The notes beneath the pieces are model-generated. The model had not been told where the DNA came from. It saw only the letters and a list, made by a program, of their open reading frames with translations, and ran no database searches. A stretch of 64,000 bases of DNA. Origin: Oenanthe sinensis (Eukaryota; Streptophyta; Magnoliopsida; Apiales; Apiaceae). Made by a program: the position numbers and the translations under genes. Position 1 is the first letter of the stretch. Each line of letters opens with the position of its first letter. Positions 11,049 through 20,111 of this stretch are shown here, in pieces. The stretch spans positions 4,526,001-4,590,000 of the forward strand of contig JAPMAC010000207.1 of the NCBI GenBank assembly GCA_028671895.1, written 5' to 3'.

Positions 11049-11508
11049 GATTGTCTAACAATGACAACCAAATTCACAATGAGGATAACTCAACTAAACA
11101 GGGACTGAAAAAGATAAAATAACATTCATAAAAGATCATGTCAACTTGCATAATGCTTGGCTTGATTAATTAACTTCATGTCTATTACTGATACTTCAAG
11201 TGCCAAAATTGGACACCTGTTGGCTCGATTAAATGGCTTCATGCTCTTCTAGAGATTTTCTCTAAGTACTTTAAGAGCACGGTCCACTCAATCTTCAATT
11301 ATCCTTCTGAAGTCCTTTTAGCAGTATTACCACCGCCGAACTTCGCGAAATAATTGATGCCTAATATAAACCAGTTTCAAGACACTTAGCTAACTAACTT
11401 CTACCTTACACTACACAAGACAACAGCTAATATATTTTTACAATGCAGGAAAACAAGAAAACAAATTACAACGCAAAGAAACATTACAAGCATGATACAT
11501 TAAAACTT
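11049..11508. other. 3' untranslated region of element B
   Basis: About 460 bp between the third ORF and the polypurine tract. I see no ORF or repeat of note. By position it is transcribed as 3' UTR. Confidence 0.6.
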
Positions 11509-14500
11509 TTATTTCTTGCGCTCCTCTTCCTCACGAGCTTTCTTCTTGGCTGCTTTTTCTTTCTTCATGAACTCAGGGTTGCAGACTTCATCCATTCTTT
11601 TCTTGAGAAGATTAAGTCCTTCTGCTTCCACATGATTTCTGATCTTGTAATTTCGAAACAACCTCAACCACCTTTCAACCATGCTGCGAGTGGTAAGCTT
11701 CGTGGGAATGTCTTCAAACCTCAGCTTTGTGACTTTGTCAGGGTACCCCTTTTCCCCTTTCTTCCGTATGACCAGCTGTTTAGGGTATCCAATGACAATA
11801 GCGGTGGTGCATTGCTGTAGCCTCTGAATATCAAGTTGTTGTCTTCTCTTACAGAAGTTATTAAACGTGACCCTCAGATAATCCTGATCAAACTCGTCAA
11901 TATCATCCATCTCCTCAATCAATTCTCTTATACTACACAGTGTTTCATGACTGTGTTCTGCAAAGATGTCGTACTTGATTTCAATGATGGTTTCCACCTT
12001 ATGCTTGTCTGTATAGATCAGCAGATCATTCTCATTCTCAGCTTTGCTCTTGACAAACTTGACATTTGCACTAACCACTGCACTAGCTTCCTTCCTTATT
12101 TCCCCTTCTTCTGGAATGTCTATCCTTGGATCTCCGTATCTTTGCACATGCTCTCTTATTGCCTCGTTTTGCAGCTCGAATGCATAGTCTTCAGGTTCCT
12201 TCTTAACCACTGGTAGTGTGGCTTCAGGCAACTTGTATCTAGTATCTTGCCTTCTTATCAGCTTCTCCAAGTCCTTAGCCACCAGCTTCTTTTCCTTTGT
12301 TAGAAAACCCTTAGAGAGAACTAGCTTTGCAACTGCCTTCAGCACATTTCCGCTCGGAGTTAGTTTCGAGTCATGCAGATTTACGATCCTCAAGACCTTG
12401 TCATGGACATATCTGATCTGGTAGGGATTTAGAATGATGTCAACCCCTCTGTCTTCAGCCATCTTCAACAATTTCTCCTTAAACAGCACTCCAGTCTTGA
12501 CAGAGGTGTCTACCTTGTGAGCGAATTCTACCAGTTCACTCGCACCCCTTTCTTGGAAGAAAGCTTCATCCACCATACACGGCCCGATTTTTGTTATGGG
12601 TGTCCAAGTGATCATCAGATTCCATGCCTTCTCCTTGAATATGACTTGTACGGAGGTGCATCCCTGTCTTATGCAATTTAGATAATTCAGCAGCCCAGGG
12701 TTTAGATTTTCTAGCTTATGAAGAAGAAAGCTCAATCTTCCTGAGTCATGAGCATAGGCTCTTGGTCCAGCTAAGGCTTCTCTAGCCTTGTCCCACTCGG
12801 GACCTTCCCTCCTTATGTCAGCCTGGACCTTAGGATCTTTGATCTTTTTCATTTCATACTCATGCTGAGTTTTCTGAGCCGCTCTCTTCTCCTTTGCCAT
12901 TAGTTCTTTTTCAACTATCCCTTGTAGAACTTCTTCATTTACTCTTTCTCTGGCTTCCCTGAAAATTTCTCCTTGCATCTCCGCTTCATCAACTTCTTCT
13001 TCTGGAACATGCTCGTCAGCAACCGAGTGGTCTCCTGCATCACCTGCAACTCCTGCGCCAGATCCGCCAGGATTTAGACCTCTTTCTTGTTCCCATTCTC
13101 TTGCTCGTTGCTCGAGTCTCGACCTCCTTGCCACTAAGGCTTCTACATCCATCTCGTCATCATCAGAATCTTCAATAAAGTCTCCCATAAATGCATCAAC
13201 AAGAGGTGTTTCTTTCTCAGCTTCTTCTTCAGCTACCATCTTCTGCTTGCCTTTGTCCTTAAGAGCCGGTTGAGCCTCCTCCACCTTTTCACCAGATTTG
13301 TTTGAGGACTCGATCACCGGACCCTTACTAGTCAGCTTTTTCAGACCCTGATCCTCTTTCTCCCCCTTAGGTGTGTTATCCTCATCAGGAGCATCATCAT
13401 CATTATTATCGTCACCACCACCACCAGTTGAAGGACCAGGTCCATCCTTGTTACGTCCAAAGACAGCATCAAGCAGTTCATTCAGTTTCGTCCAAACCTG
13501 AGACATGCCATAAGTGACATCATCTACTGACCTCCCAACCTCCACCTGTGCCAATCCAAGATTATTTATCTTGTCAATCATCTGATTTTGGACGGCAATC
13601 AGGTTCTCTATGAACTGAGCTCCAACCTCCAACCTTCCAGAGTGAGTAGAGACAGCAGCAGTAACACCAGCAACTCCAGCCTCCAAAGCCTCCACTTTCT
13701 TCACTAAATCCTGCAATTTGGGGGACGGTGTTTGGCTTGGGTTAGACTGTTTACTCTCGTCGGGTTCTGTTTCACTCAAGATCCCTAAAAAGAAGGGATC
13801 TACTCTCCCTGTCTCTCCCTCGTGTTTAGAGCCTAACAGTACTAGAGCCTCATCCACTAATCGCTGGGGACTAGCGGTGAGTTGGTCGGCGATATCGGTC
13901 AGTGAGACTGAGCCTTTAAGCGCTGTGTCTACGACGGGAGATGACGTTATGACCATGTCATCCCCTTGTTCACTTAGAACCTTTTCTGGTTCGCTGGGCT
14001 GTTCTGGAGGCGTAGACCCACCAGTCACCAGATGTCGTTGCTCTGCAAGCAACTTATTTTCTGATTTAGATGAGGAAGCGTCATCCGTACTGGATTCGAC
14101 AGACTCTTCCTCATTAAAACTGCCTGAGATACTAGTATCAGAAGTGCTAGTCTCAGTTTGCCATTCCCCTTCCGAGAAATTGCTCAAAGAGCCCTGAGCG
14201 GACAACTCAGGGAAGGTAGGGCCAGCTCCTATTGGCTGTTGAGTTGGACCCCCTTCTTGACTCTCACCAACATGCCTAGGCGAGTGCGAATGTGTTGAAA
14301 TGATTTGGAGAGGAGAGCCACCAGCGTGAGGTGTGGTGGCTGTGAGAGGTGAACTAGCCTTAACAGGTTGTGCAGTTGCCACTGGGTTTGAATCCACCTT
14401 TTGCTTCTTTGAAGGTGGCAGAGCTGCTGAAGTGACTACTCTCTCAACTCCTACACTCCCTCCACTTGATTCACTCGACTCAGATAAGCTTGCCTTCCTT

Positions 14501-15639
14501 TTATCACCAGTTTTAGGGCTGGCTGAACGTTTATGAACAGAAGGGCTTGCAGCCTGGGATAGAGCCTGGGGGTTTTCAGGCCCACGGCTGTAGAAAACAG
14601 GTTGAATTGATGATTGATCAAGATTAGCAAGAATAGGTACCTGACTAAGAAGATCGTCATCCTTGTCAGCTCCAGCTTCTGCAACATTTGCCTCGGCCAT
14701 ATCAACATCCATTCTTGCTTGTTCCAAAGTTCTAGGCACTGGATCTCCACCTTCAGCTTCGTTACCGCTACTCTCAGCTTCTACTGCAGTAAACTGAGAA
14801 GCATGCCTCCTAGCATACTCATCTTGCAGATCCTGGAAGTACGGAGTCAGGCGCAACTCAAAAAGTCTTGACTTTTGCTGGGTTTCCATGGTGGAGATAC
14901 TCTTTAGAGTCATATCAAAACATGCCATCCTTTCAGAGCCTTGAAATATTCTTCTGTGTTCCTCTGAAAGGATGTCATCCAGAACCATCTGAAGAAATCT
15001 TGGCATCCAGCATTTGACTGGACCATCTTCTGGATTCCTTGAGGCATTTTTCTCCAATGCCCACCTCTCATGTAACTGAATCAACAGATGTTTGCCCACA
15101 TTCACTCTCCTGTTGTTTGCCACTCCATATAGTATTACCCGGCAGCTGTTGTTCATTGGCCTGTAGTCTTTGTCTTTTGGGAACATGCAGCGCTGAATGG
15201 CCTGAACTACATAATCCCACTCAGCTGGTAGCATACCGGTGTTAACCTTTGTTACCTTGATAGGACCCGTGGGAGGGCGACAACCTATCTCCGTGAATAA
15301 TTGCAACATATCCTCCATAGTGGGTTCCGGAGCATAATCTTCTGTAGGAAGCCCGAGTAACTCATTGAACTTCCGCAGACTGACTTCATATTTGACACTA
15401 CCAATAGTAAAGGATAGTCCTGTTGGATTGGCTTTTCCACCCTGAATCTCTAGTGTAGAGTAAGCAGCTTGAAGGGCTTCGACATTCAGGATGGGAGAGG
15501 CGGTTAACGCGTGACTTATGATTGATGTGTTGTTGAGGGATTCAATCCAGAACTGATAGTGAATAAATCTACCAGTTGCTCGATCAGCAGAGAGATTAAC
15601 AAAGTTGGTCTTGGGAATTGTGAAATTTGGGTTTGCCAT
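11509..15639 (-). CDS. Third ORF ('env-like' position) of element B, 1376 aa
   Basis: A complete ORF downstream of pol, where SIRE elements carry a so-called env-like gene. I choose the ATG at 15639 (MANPNFTIPKTNF); the frame stays open 87 bases further up but without an ATG. Residues about 1-250 form a folded-looking domain (VSLRKFNELLGLPTED, CRVILYGVANNRRVNVGKHL) resembling domains found in plant transposon ORFs. Then come a Ser/Thr/acid-rich stretch (about 290-640), a coiled-coil-like stretch (about 643-700), Gly/acidic linkers, a charged helical part (about 900-1000), a globular-looking region, and a Lys/Glu-rich end. I see no signal peptide, transmembrane segment or Cys-rich ectodomain, so a true envelope role is unlikely. 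Function unknown. It has no AUG-proximal link to pol and may need splicing to be translated. Confidence 0.85.
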   Translation of the reverse strand: MANPNFTIPKTNFVNLSADRATGRFIHYQFWIESLNNTSIISHALTASPILNVEALQAAYSTLEIQGGKANPTGLSFTIGSVKYEVSLRKFNELLGLPTEDYAPEPTMEDMLQLFTEIGCRPPTGPIKVTKVNTGMLPAEWDYVVQAIQRCMFPKDKDYRPMNNSCRVILYGVANNRRVNVGKHLLIQLHERWALEKNASRNPEDGPVKCWMPRFLQMVLDDILSEEHRRIFQGSERMACFDMTLKSISTMETQQKSRLFELRLTPYFQDLQDEYARRHASQFTAVEAESSGNEAEGGDPVPRTLEQARMDVDMAEANVAEAGADKDDDLLSQVPILANLDQSSIQPVFYSRGPENPQALSQAASPSVHKRSASPKTGDKRKASLSESSESSGGSVGVERVVTSAALPPSKKQKVDSNPVATAQPVKASSPLTATTPHAGGSPLQIISTHSHSPRHVGESQEGGPTQQPIGAGPTFPELSAQGSLSNFSEGEWQTETSTSDTSISGSFNEEESVESSTDDASSSKSENKLLAEQRHLVTGGSTPPEQPSEPEKVLSEQGDDMVITSSPVVDTALKGSVSLTDIADQLTASPQRLVDEALVLLGSKHEGETGRVDPFFLGILSETEPDESKQSNPSQTPSPKLQDLVKKVEALEAGVAGVTAAVSTHSGRLEVGAQFIENLIAVQNQMIDKINNLGLAQVEVGRSVDDVTYGMSQVWTKLNELLDAVFGRNKDGPGPSTGGGGDDNNDDDAPDEDNTPKGEKEDQGLKKLTSKGPVIESSNKSGEKVEEAQPALKDKGKQKMVAEEEAEKETPLVDAFMGDFIEDSDDDEMDVEALVARRSRLEQRAREWEQERGLNPGGSGAGVAGDAGDHSVADEHVPEEEVDEAEMQGEIFREARERVNEEVLQGIVEKELMAKEKRAAQKTQHEYEMKKIKDPKVQADIRREGPEWDKAREALAGPRAYAHDSGRLSFLLHKLENLNPGLLNYLNCIRQGCTSVQVIFKEKAWNLMITWTPITKIGPCMVDEAFFQERGASELVEFAHKVDTSVKTGVLFKEKLLKMAEDRGVDIILNPYQIRYVHDKVLRIVNLHDSKLTPSGNVLKAVAKLVLSKGFLTKEKKLVAKDLEKLIRRQDTRYKLPEATLPVVKKEPEDYAFELQNEAIREHVQRYGDPRIDIPEEGEIRKEASAVVSANVKFVKSKAENENDLLIYTDKHKVETIIEIKYDIFAEHSHETLCSIRELIEEMDDIDEFDQDYLRVTFNNFCKRRQQLDIQRLQQCTTAIVIGYPKQLVIRKKGEKGYPDKVTKLRFEDIPTKLTTRSMVERWLRLFRNYKIRNHVEAEGLNLLKKRMDEVCNPEFMKKEKAAKKKAREEEERKK

Positions 15640-16748
15640 TTTAAATTTGTGTTTGAGAAAAGAAATGTTCTGAAATGGTTTGGCAATGGAAATTTTTAGA
15701 GAACAAGTTCTAAATTTAAACAACAAAAAAAAACGTACACGAACCCCACTAATTACCCCACGTAATTAGTGACACAAATTAAAACAAATTAACTGCCCAC
15801 TAATGACCACTTAACTCCCCACTAATGATTGACGGTTGAGTTTTCGAAAATTAAAGTGAACAGCCGTTACAAAATAAATTATTTTTCCAGAAAAACCACA
15901 AACACGGCGGTAAAGTTGCACTTTAAGGATTAACCAGTAGTACTCACAACTATTTTGCTCAAGAACACAAAAGTACTTAAGAATAAGAAAGCACGAAACA
16001 AAAAAACCAAACTCACTCGAATGAAGAAGAAAACTAAAGAACTAATTGCAAGAACAGTAATAACGATAAAAACAACGCAAGAAGTTCAACAGTTTTAAAC
16101 AAAATTTTAGCAGAGTTTCGTTTTAGTTATTGATGCTTTTAAGTAACAGTTAGTGATTTTTGTTTAAGAAAATCACAAGAAAACTTGATGTAATGTATGT
16201 ATACGCGAGTGTATATGAAGAGCTTAAGCTTTTGGAGAGAAAGAAAGTTAATGTAAATAATGAACAGCCTTTTTAATGCTATAATATATACCTGCACGCC
16301 TAAAAAAAATGACTGAAAAGACACGTCACATCTCGATCTCGAGATCCGCATCTCGATCCTCATCTAGATGTCGATCTAGATGTCGATCTCGATCCGCATC
16401 TCGATCTACATCTCGATGTCGATCTGGATGTCAATCTCGATCCGCATCTCGATCTACATCTCGATGTCGATCTGGATGTCGATCTCGATCCGCATCTCGA
16501 TCTACATCTCGATGTCGATCTTGATGTGGATAGATCGAGATTTGCCATATAAAATTTCTCATTACTTCATTTAGACACTAACCATAGTGATATACAGATC
16601 AGCACAAGATTAATGTCATGAAACTTTCTAACTCCTTATGATATGCAACACATACATTTATGAAGTTAAGTACACATTATTAATTATGAATATTCATGAA
16701 TAACAATAATATGTACACAAACTGAATTATAACAGATAGGTAGCAAAA
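15640..16748 (-). other. pol to third-ORF spacer of element B
   Basis: About 1.1 kb of noncoding, A-rich sequence (as read on the plus strand) between pol and the third ORF. It contains the GATC-rich repeat at 16318-16545. Any promoter or splice acceptor for the third ORF should lie here. Confidence 0.6.
16318..16545. repeat. GATCGA-rich tandem array in spacer of element B
   Basis: Three or so copies of a 48-bp unit built from six-base steps (GATCTC, GATCCGCATCTCGATC and similar). It shares words with the LTR array: CCGCATCTCGATC near its start and GATCGAGATTTGCC at its end. Open frames across it (Ser-Arg-Cys repeats on both strands) are a by-product of the repeat. Confidence 0.9.
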
Positions 16749-19700
16749 CTAACAGGTGTTAAGCATCCCTAATTCACCAACCAATCTAGAAAATGTTGAT
16801 TCGTCTAGGGGCTTAGTGAATATATCTGCTATTTGACGTTCAGTAGACACAAAATGCAACTCTACAGTTCCATTTTCTACATGCTCTCTAATAAAATGAT
16901 ACCTGATGTCAATGTGCTTGGTCCTTGAGTGATCCACAGGATTGTTGGTCATTGCAATAGCACTTGTGTTGTCACACATGATAGGAATCTTAGATACTTC
17001 CACACCGTAGTCCTTGAGTTGGTTCTTCATCCACAGTATCTGGGCCACACAGCTTCCAGCAGCAATATATTCTGCTTCAGCTGTCGAGGTAGATACTGTG
17101 TGTTGTTTCTTGCTTTGCCAAGACACCAACCTTCTTCCAAGGAACTGACAGCTTCCTGAAGTACTCTTCCTATCTATTCTACAACCTGCGTAATCTGAAT
17201 CCGAATAGCCAACAAGATTAAACCCTGTATCTCTTGGGTACCAAATCCCGAGATTTGATGTTCCCTTGAGATACCTAAAAATGCGCTTTACGGCTATGAG
17301 ATGTGACTCTCTAGGATCCGCTTGGAACCTTGCACATAAGCATGTAGAGAACATAATATCAGGTCTGCTAGCAGTTAAATACAAAAGTGAGCCGATCATA
17401 CCTCGATAGCTTGAGATGTCTACAGGTTTACCCGATTTGTCCTCGTCAAGTTTCGTGGCTGTTGCCATAGGAGTCTTTGCTTGTGATACATCTTGGAGAC
17501 CATACTTCTTCAATAGATCATGAATGTACTTGGTCTGGCAGATAAATATCCCGTCCTTCTTCTGACTAACTTGAATGCCCAGAAAGAACGTCAGCTCTCC
17601 CATCATGCTCATCTCATACCTTGATTGCATTAACTTAGCGAATTTAGCACACAGCTTCTCATTTGCAGACCCAAAGATAATGTCATCCACATATACTTGC
17701 ACCATTATTAGATCATCTTTGCATTTCTTGTAGAAGAGCGTCTTGTCGATTACTCCTCTTGTAAAACCACTTTCTAGTAAGAAGTCTGACAGAGTTTCAT
17801 ACCACTTTCGCGGAGACTGCTTAAGGCCATATACTGATTTGAAGAGTCGATAAACATAATCACAATGTTTGATATCGATAAACCCGGGAGGTTGCTCGAC
17901 ATACACCTCTTCATCCAGTTCACCGTTTAAGAATGCACTCTTGACATCCATTTGATAGACTTTAAAACCATGATGTGCTGCGAATGCCAAGAACATCCTT
18001 ACTGCCTCTAGCCTTGCTACTGGTGCATAGGTTTCATCATAATCAATTCCTTCTCGTTGAGTATAACCCTTGGCAACCAGGCGAGCTTTATTTTGTGTTA
18101 CACGTCCGTCTTCATCCAGCTTGTTCCTGAATACCCATTTTGTCCCAACAACAGATCTATTCTTTGGTCTGGGTACCAGCTTCCACACCTTCTGCCTTTC
18201 AAACTGATTGAGTTCCTCTTGCATAGCAATCACCCAATCAGCGTCATCTAGAGCTTCTTCCACCACTTTAGGTTCCATCTGAGAAAGGAACACTGAATAT
18301 AGACATTCATTCTCAGTGGCAATTTCAGCTCTAGCTTTTCCTCTAGTAGTCACTCCGGCTTCTGGATCACCAATAATTAGCTCGAACGGATGGTCCTTGT
18401 TCCAAGTGCGATCCCTAGCAAATGTTCTTGATGATTCAGCTTGATCTTGTAAGTGAAGGTGACTTAGTCTAGAAGCACTTTCACTAGCTTCTCTTGAGCT
18501 AGTACTAGCTCCCCCTGAGTGAGCTGCTCCCCCAGAGTGCATACTGACTCCCCCTGAGTTAGTACCAGGTCTGACGGAAGGTGATCCCTCAGTTCTAGGG
18601 TTTTGAATTTGCGAAACACTAGACTCTTGATTAATTTCATTATTTATAGTTGGATCACTACCCTCCACTACTGACTCAGGAACTGTATCCACTTCATCAA
18701 CATCCATATTTTCAAATCTTAGGGAAGTGGGCTCACTATTTTCTTTTTGTATAGAAGGGAGCTTTGAGTCGTCGAATGTGACATTAAGGCTTTCAACCAC
18801 CTTGCGATCATTAAGCACAAACACCCTGTACGCTGCTACTACTTCAAGAGAATATCCAATGAAAAACCCTTCATCTGCTTTGGCATCAAACTTTCCAAGT
18901 TGTGCATTGTCTCTTAACACAAAGCATTTGGCACCAAATACGTGAAAGTACTTGATAGATGGTTTTCGTTTATTCATCATGTAATACGGCGTCTCATTAT
19001 GGTCCTTTATAATCAGGGTTCTGTTCTGTGTATAACAAGCCGTGTTAACTGCTTCAGCCCAAAAATATAAAGGAAGTTTTGACTCATACAGCATTGTCCT
19101 AGCTGCTTTAACCAGTGTCCTGTTCTTCCTTTCTACCACCCCATTTTGCTGTGGTGTTCTCGGTGCTGAATACTGTCGTCTGATCCCTTTAGATATGCAG
19201 AAATCCATTAACACTGAGTTCTTGAATTCTGTCCCATTGTCGGATCGGATAGTCTTCACAGTCAGACTTGCTACGTTTTCAATTACCAGTACATGTCTAA
19301 TGATCTCATGTGGCACTTCATCTTTCGATGTCACAAACTTCACCCATGTGTATTTGGAAAAGTCATCGACAATTACCAGCGCATATCTTTTCCTTGACAT
19401 TGACATAACATTAACAGGTCCAAACAAATCCATGTGAAGGAGTTGTAGGGGCTCGGTAATGCTATTCACTTGTTTATCCTTATGCGAGGCTCTTTTTGAT
19501 TTTCCCATCTCACATGCTTCGCAGAGTCCATCTGGAGTGAACTCCATCTGCGGCAGCCCTCTCACCAATTCTCTTCTTACGAGATTATTCATTGCTTTAA
19601 AGTTCAGGTGAGATAATCTTTTATGCCATAGCCAACTTTCATCAGCAGAAGCCTTGCTGTAGAAACACGTGACTTCAGACTGATCAGCAGAATTCATGTC

Positions 19701-20111
19701 AGCTATGAACAAATTTGACTTCCTTACTCCTTTGAGAGCAAGGCTTCCATCCTTTTTGCTTCGAATCGAACAATCATGCTTCCCAAAGTTGACGTCAAAA
19801 CCCCTGTCGGTGAACTGACTAATGCTGAGAAGATTATGTCGCAATCCTTCCACAAAAGATACATCTTCAATGATAACATTTCCACAAACGATCTTGCCAT
19901 ATCCCCTGGTGTAACCTTTGCTGTTATCTCCAAAAGTAACCACGGAGCCGGCTCTCAACACCAAATCTGTTAGCAGGGACTTATTGCCGGTCATATGCCT
20001 CGATGCTCCACTGTCCAGCACCCATATGACTTTACTCTTTTCCTGTACACTGCCCTGCAAATCCAGAAAGGTTAGGTGTTCTTCGGAACCCAATGATGTT
20101 TGGGCCCGACA
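16749..20111 (-). CDS. pol: pol of element B: PR-INT-RT-RNase H
   Basis: Complete Ty1/copia polyprotein. Numbered from the TTG at 20093 the landmarks are: protease WVLDSGASRHMTG (D about 27); GAG-pre-integrase WHKRLSHLNF; integrase acids in HMDLFGP (about 220), IRSDNGTEFKN (about 285) and GVVERKNR (about 319); RT with WVFRNKLDEDG, QMDVKSAFLNGE and YVDDIIFG (about 799); RNase H with SDSDYAG (about 961) and STAEAEYIA (about 1004). All catalytic residues are present. The frame opens at 20111 after a TGA and has no ATG before the protease active site. It overlaps gag by 40 nt in the -1 frame, so it should be made as a Gag-Pol fusion by frameshifting. Confidence 0.95.
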   Translation of the reverse strand, partial: CRAQTSLGSEEHLTFLDLQGSVQEKSKVIWVLDSGASRHMTGNKSLLTDLVLRAGSVVTFGDNSKGYTRGYGKIVCGNVIIEDVSFVEGLRHNLLSISQFTDRGFDVNFGKHDCSIRSKKDGSLALKGVRKSNLFIADMNSADQSEVTCFYSKASADESWLWHKRLSHLNFKAMNNLVRRELVRGLPQMEFTPDGLCEACEMGKSKRASHKDKQVNSITEPLQLLHMDLFGPVNVMSMSRKRYALVIVDDFSKYTWVKFVTSKDEVPHEIIRHVLVIENVASLTVKTIRSDNGTEFKNSVLMDFCISKGIRRQYSAPRTPQQNGVVERKNRTLVKAARTMLYESKLPLYFWAEAVNTACYTQNRTLIIKDHNETPYYMMNKRKPSIKYFHVFGAKCFVLRDNAQLGKFDAKADEGFFIGYSLEVVAAYRVFVLNDRKVVESLNVTFDDSKLPSIQKENSEPTSLRFENMDVDEVDTVPESVVEGSDPTINNEINQESSVSQIQNPRTEGSPSVRPGTNSGGVSMHSGGAAHSGGASTSSREASESASRLSHLHLQDQAESSRTFARDRTWNKDHPFELIIGDPEAGVTTRGKARAEIATENECLYSVFLSQMEPKVVEEALDDADWVIAMQEELNQFERQKVWKLVPRPKNRSVVGTKWVFRNKLDEDGRVTQNKARLVAKGYTQREGIDYDETYAPVARLEAVRMFLAFAAHHGFKVYQMDVKSAFLNGELDEEVYVEQPPGFIDIKHCDYVYRLFKSVYGLKQSPRKWYETLSDFLLESGFTRGVIDKTLFYKKCKDDLIMVQVYVDDIIFGSANEKLCAKFAKLMQSRYEMSMMGELTFFLGIQVSQKKDGIFICQTKYIHDLLKKYGLQDVSQAKTPMATATKLDEDKSGKPVDISSYRGMIGSLLYLTASRPDIMFSTCLCARFQADPRESHLIAVKRIFRYLKGTSNLGIWYPRDTGFNLVGYSDSDYAGCRIDRKSTSGSCQFLGRRLVSWQSKKQHTVSTSTAEAEYIAAGSCVAQILWMKNQLKDYGVEVSKIPIMCDNTSAIAMTNNPVDHSRTKHIDIRYHFIREHVENGTVELHFVSTERQIADIFTKPLDESTFSRLVGELGMLNTC

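Noticed and set aside
13718..14197. 159-residue plus-strand ORF
   Set aside because: Antisense shadow of the third ORF of element B.
16309..16574. Ser-Arg-Cys-rich open frames on both strands (SR-protein-like)
   Set aside because: They are translations of the GATC-rich tandem array; all frames are open because the repeat unit is a multiple of six bases without stops.
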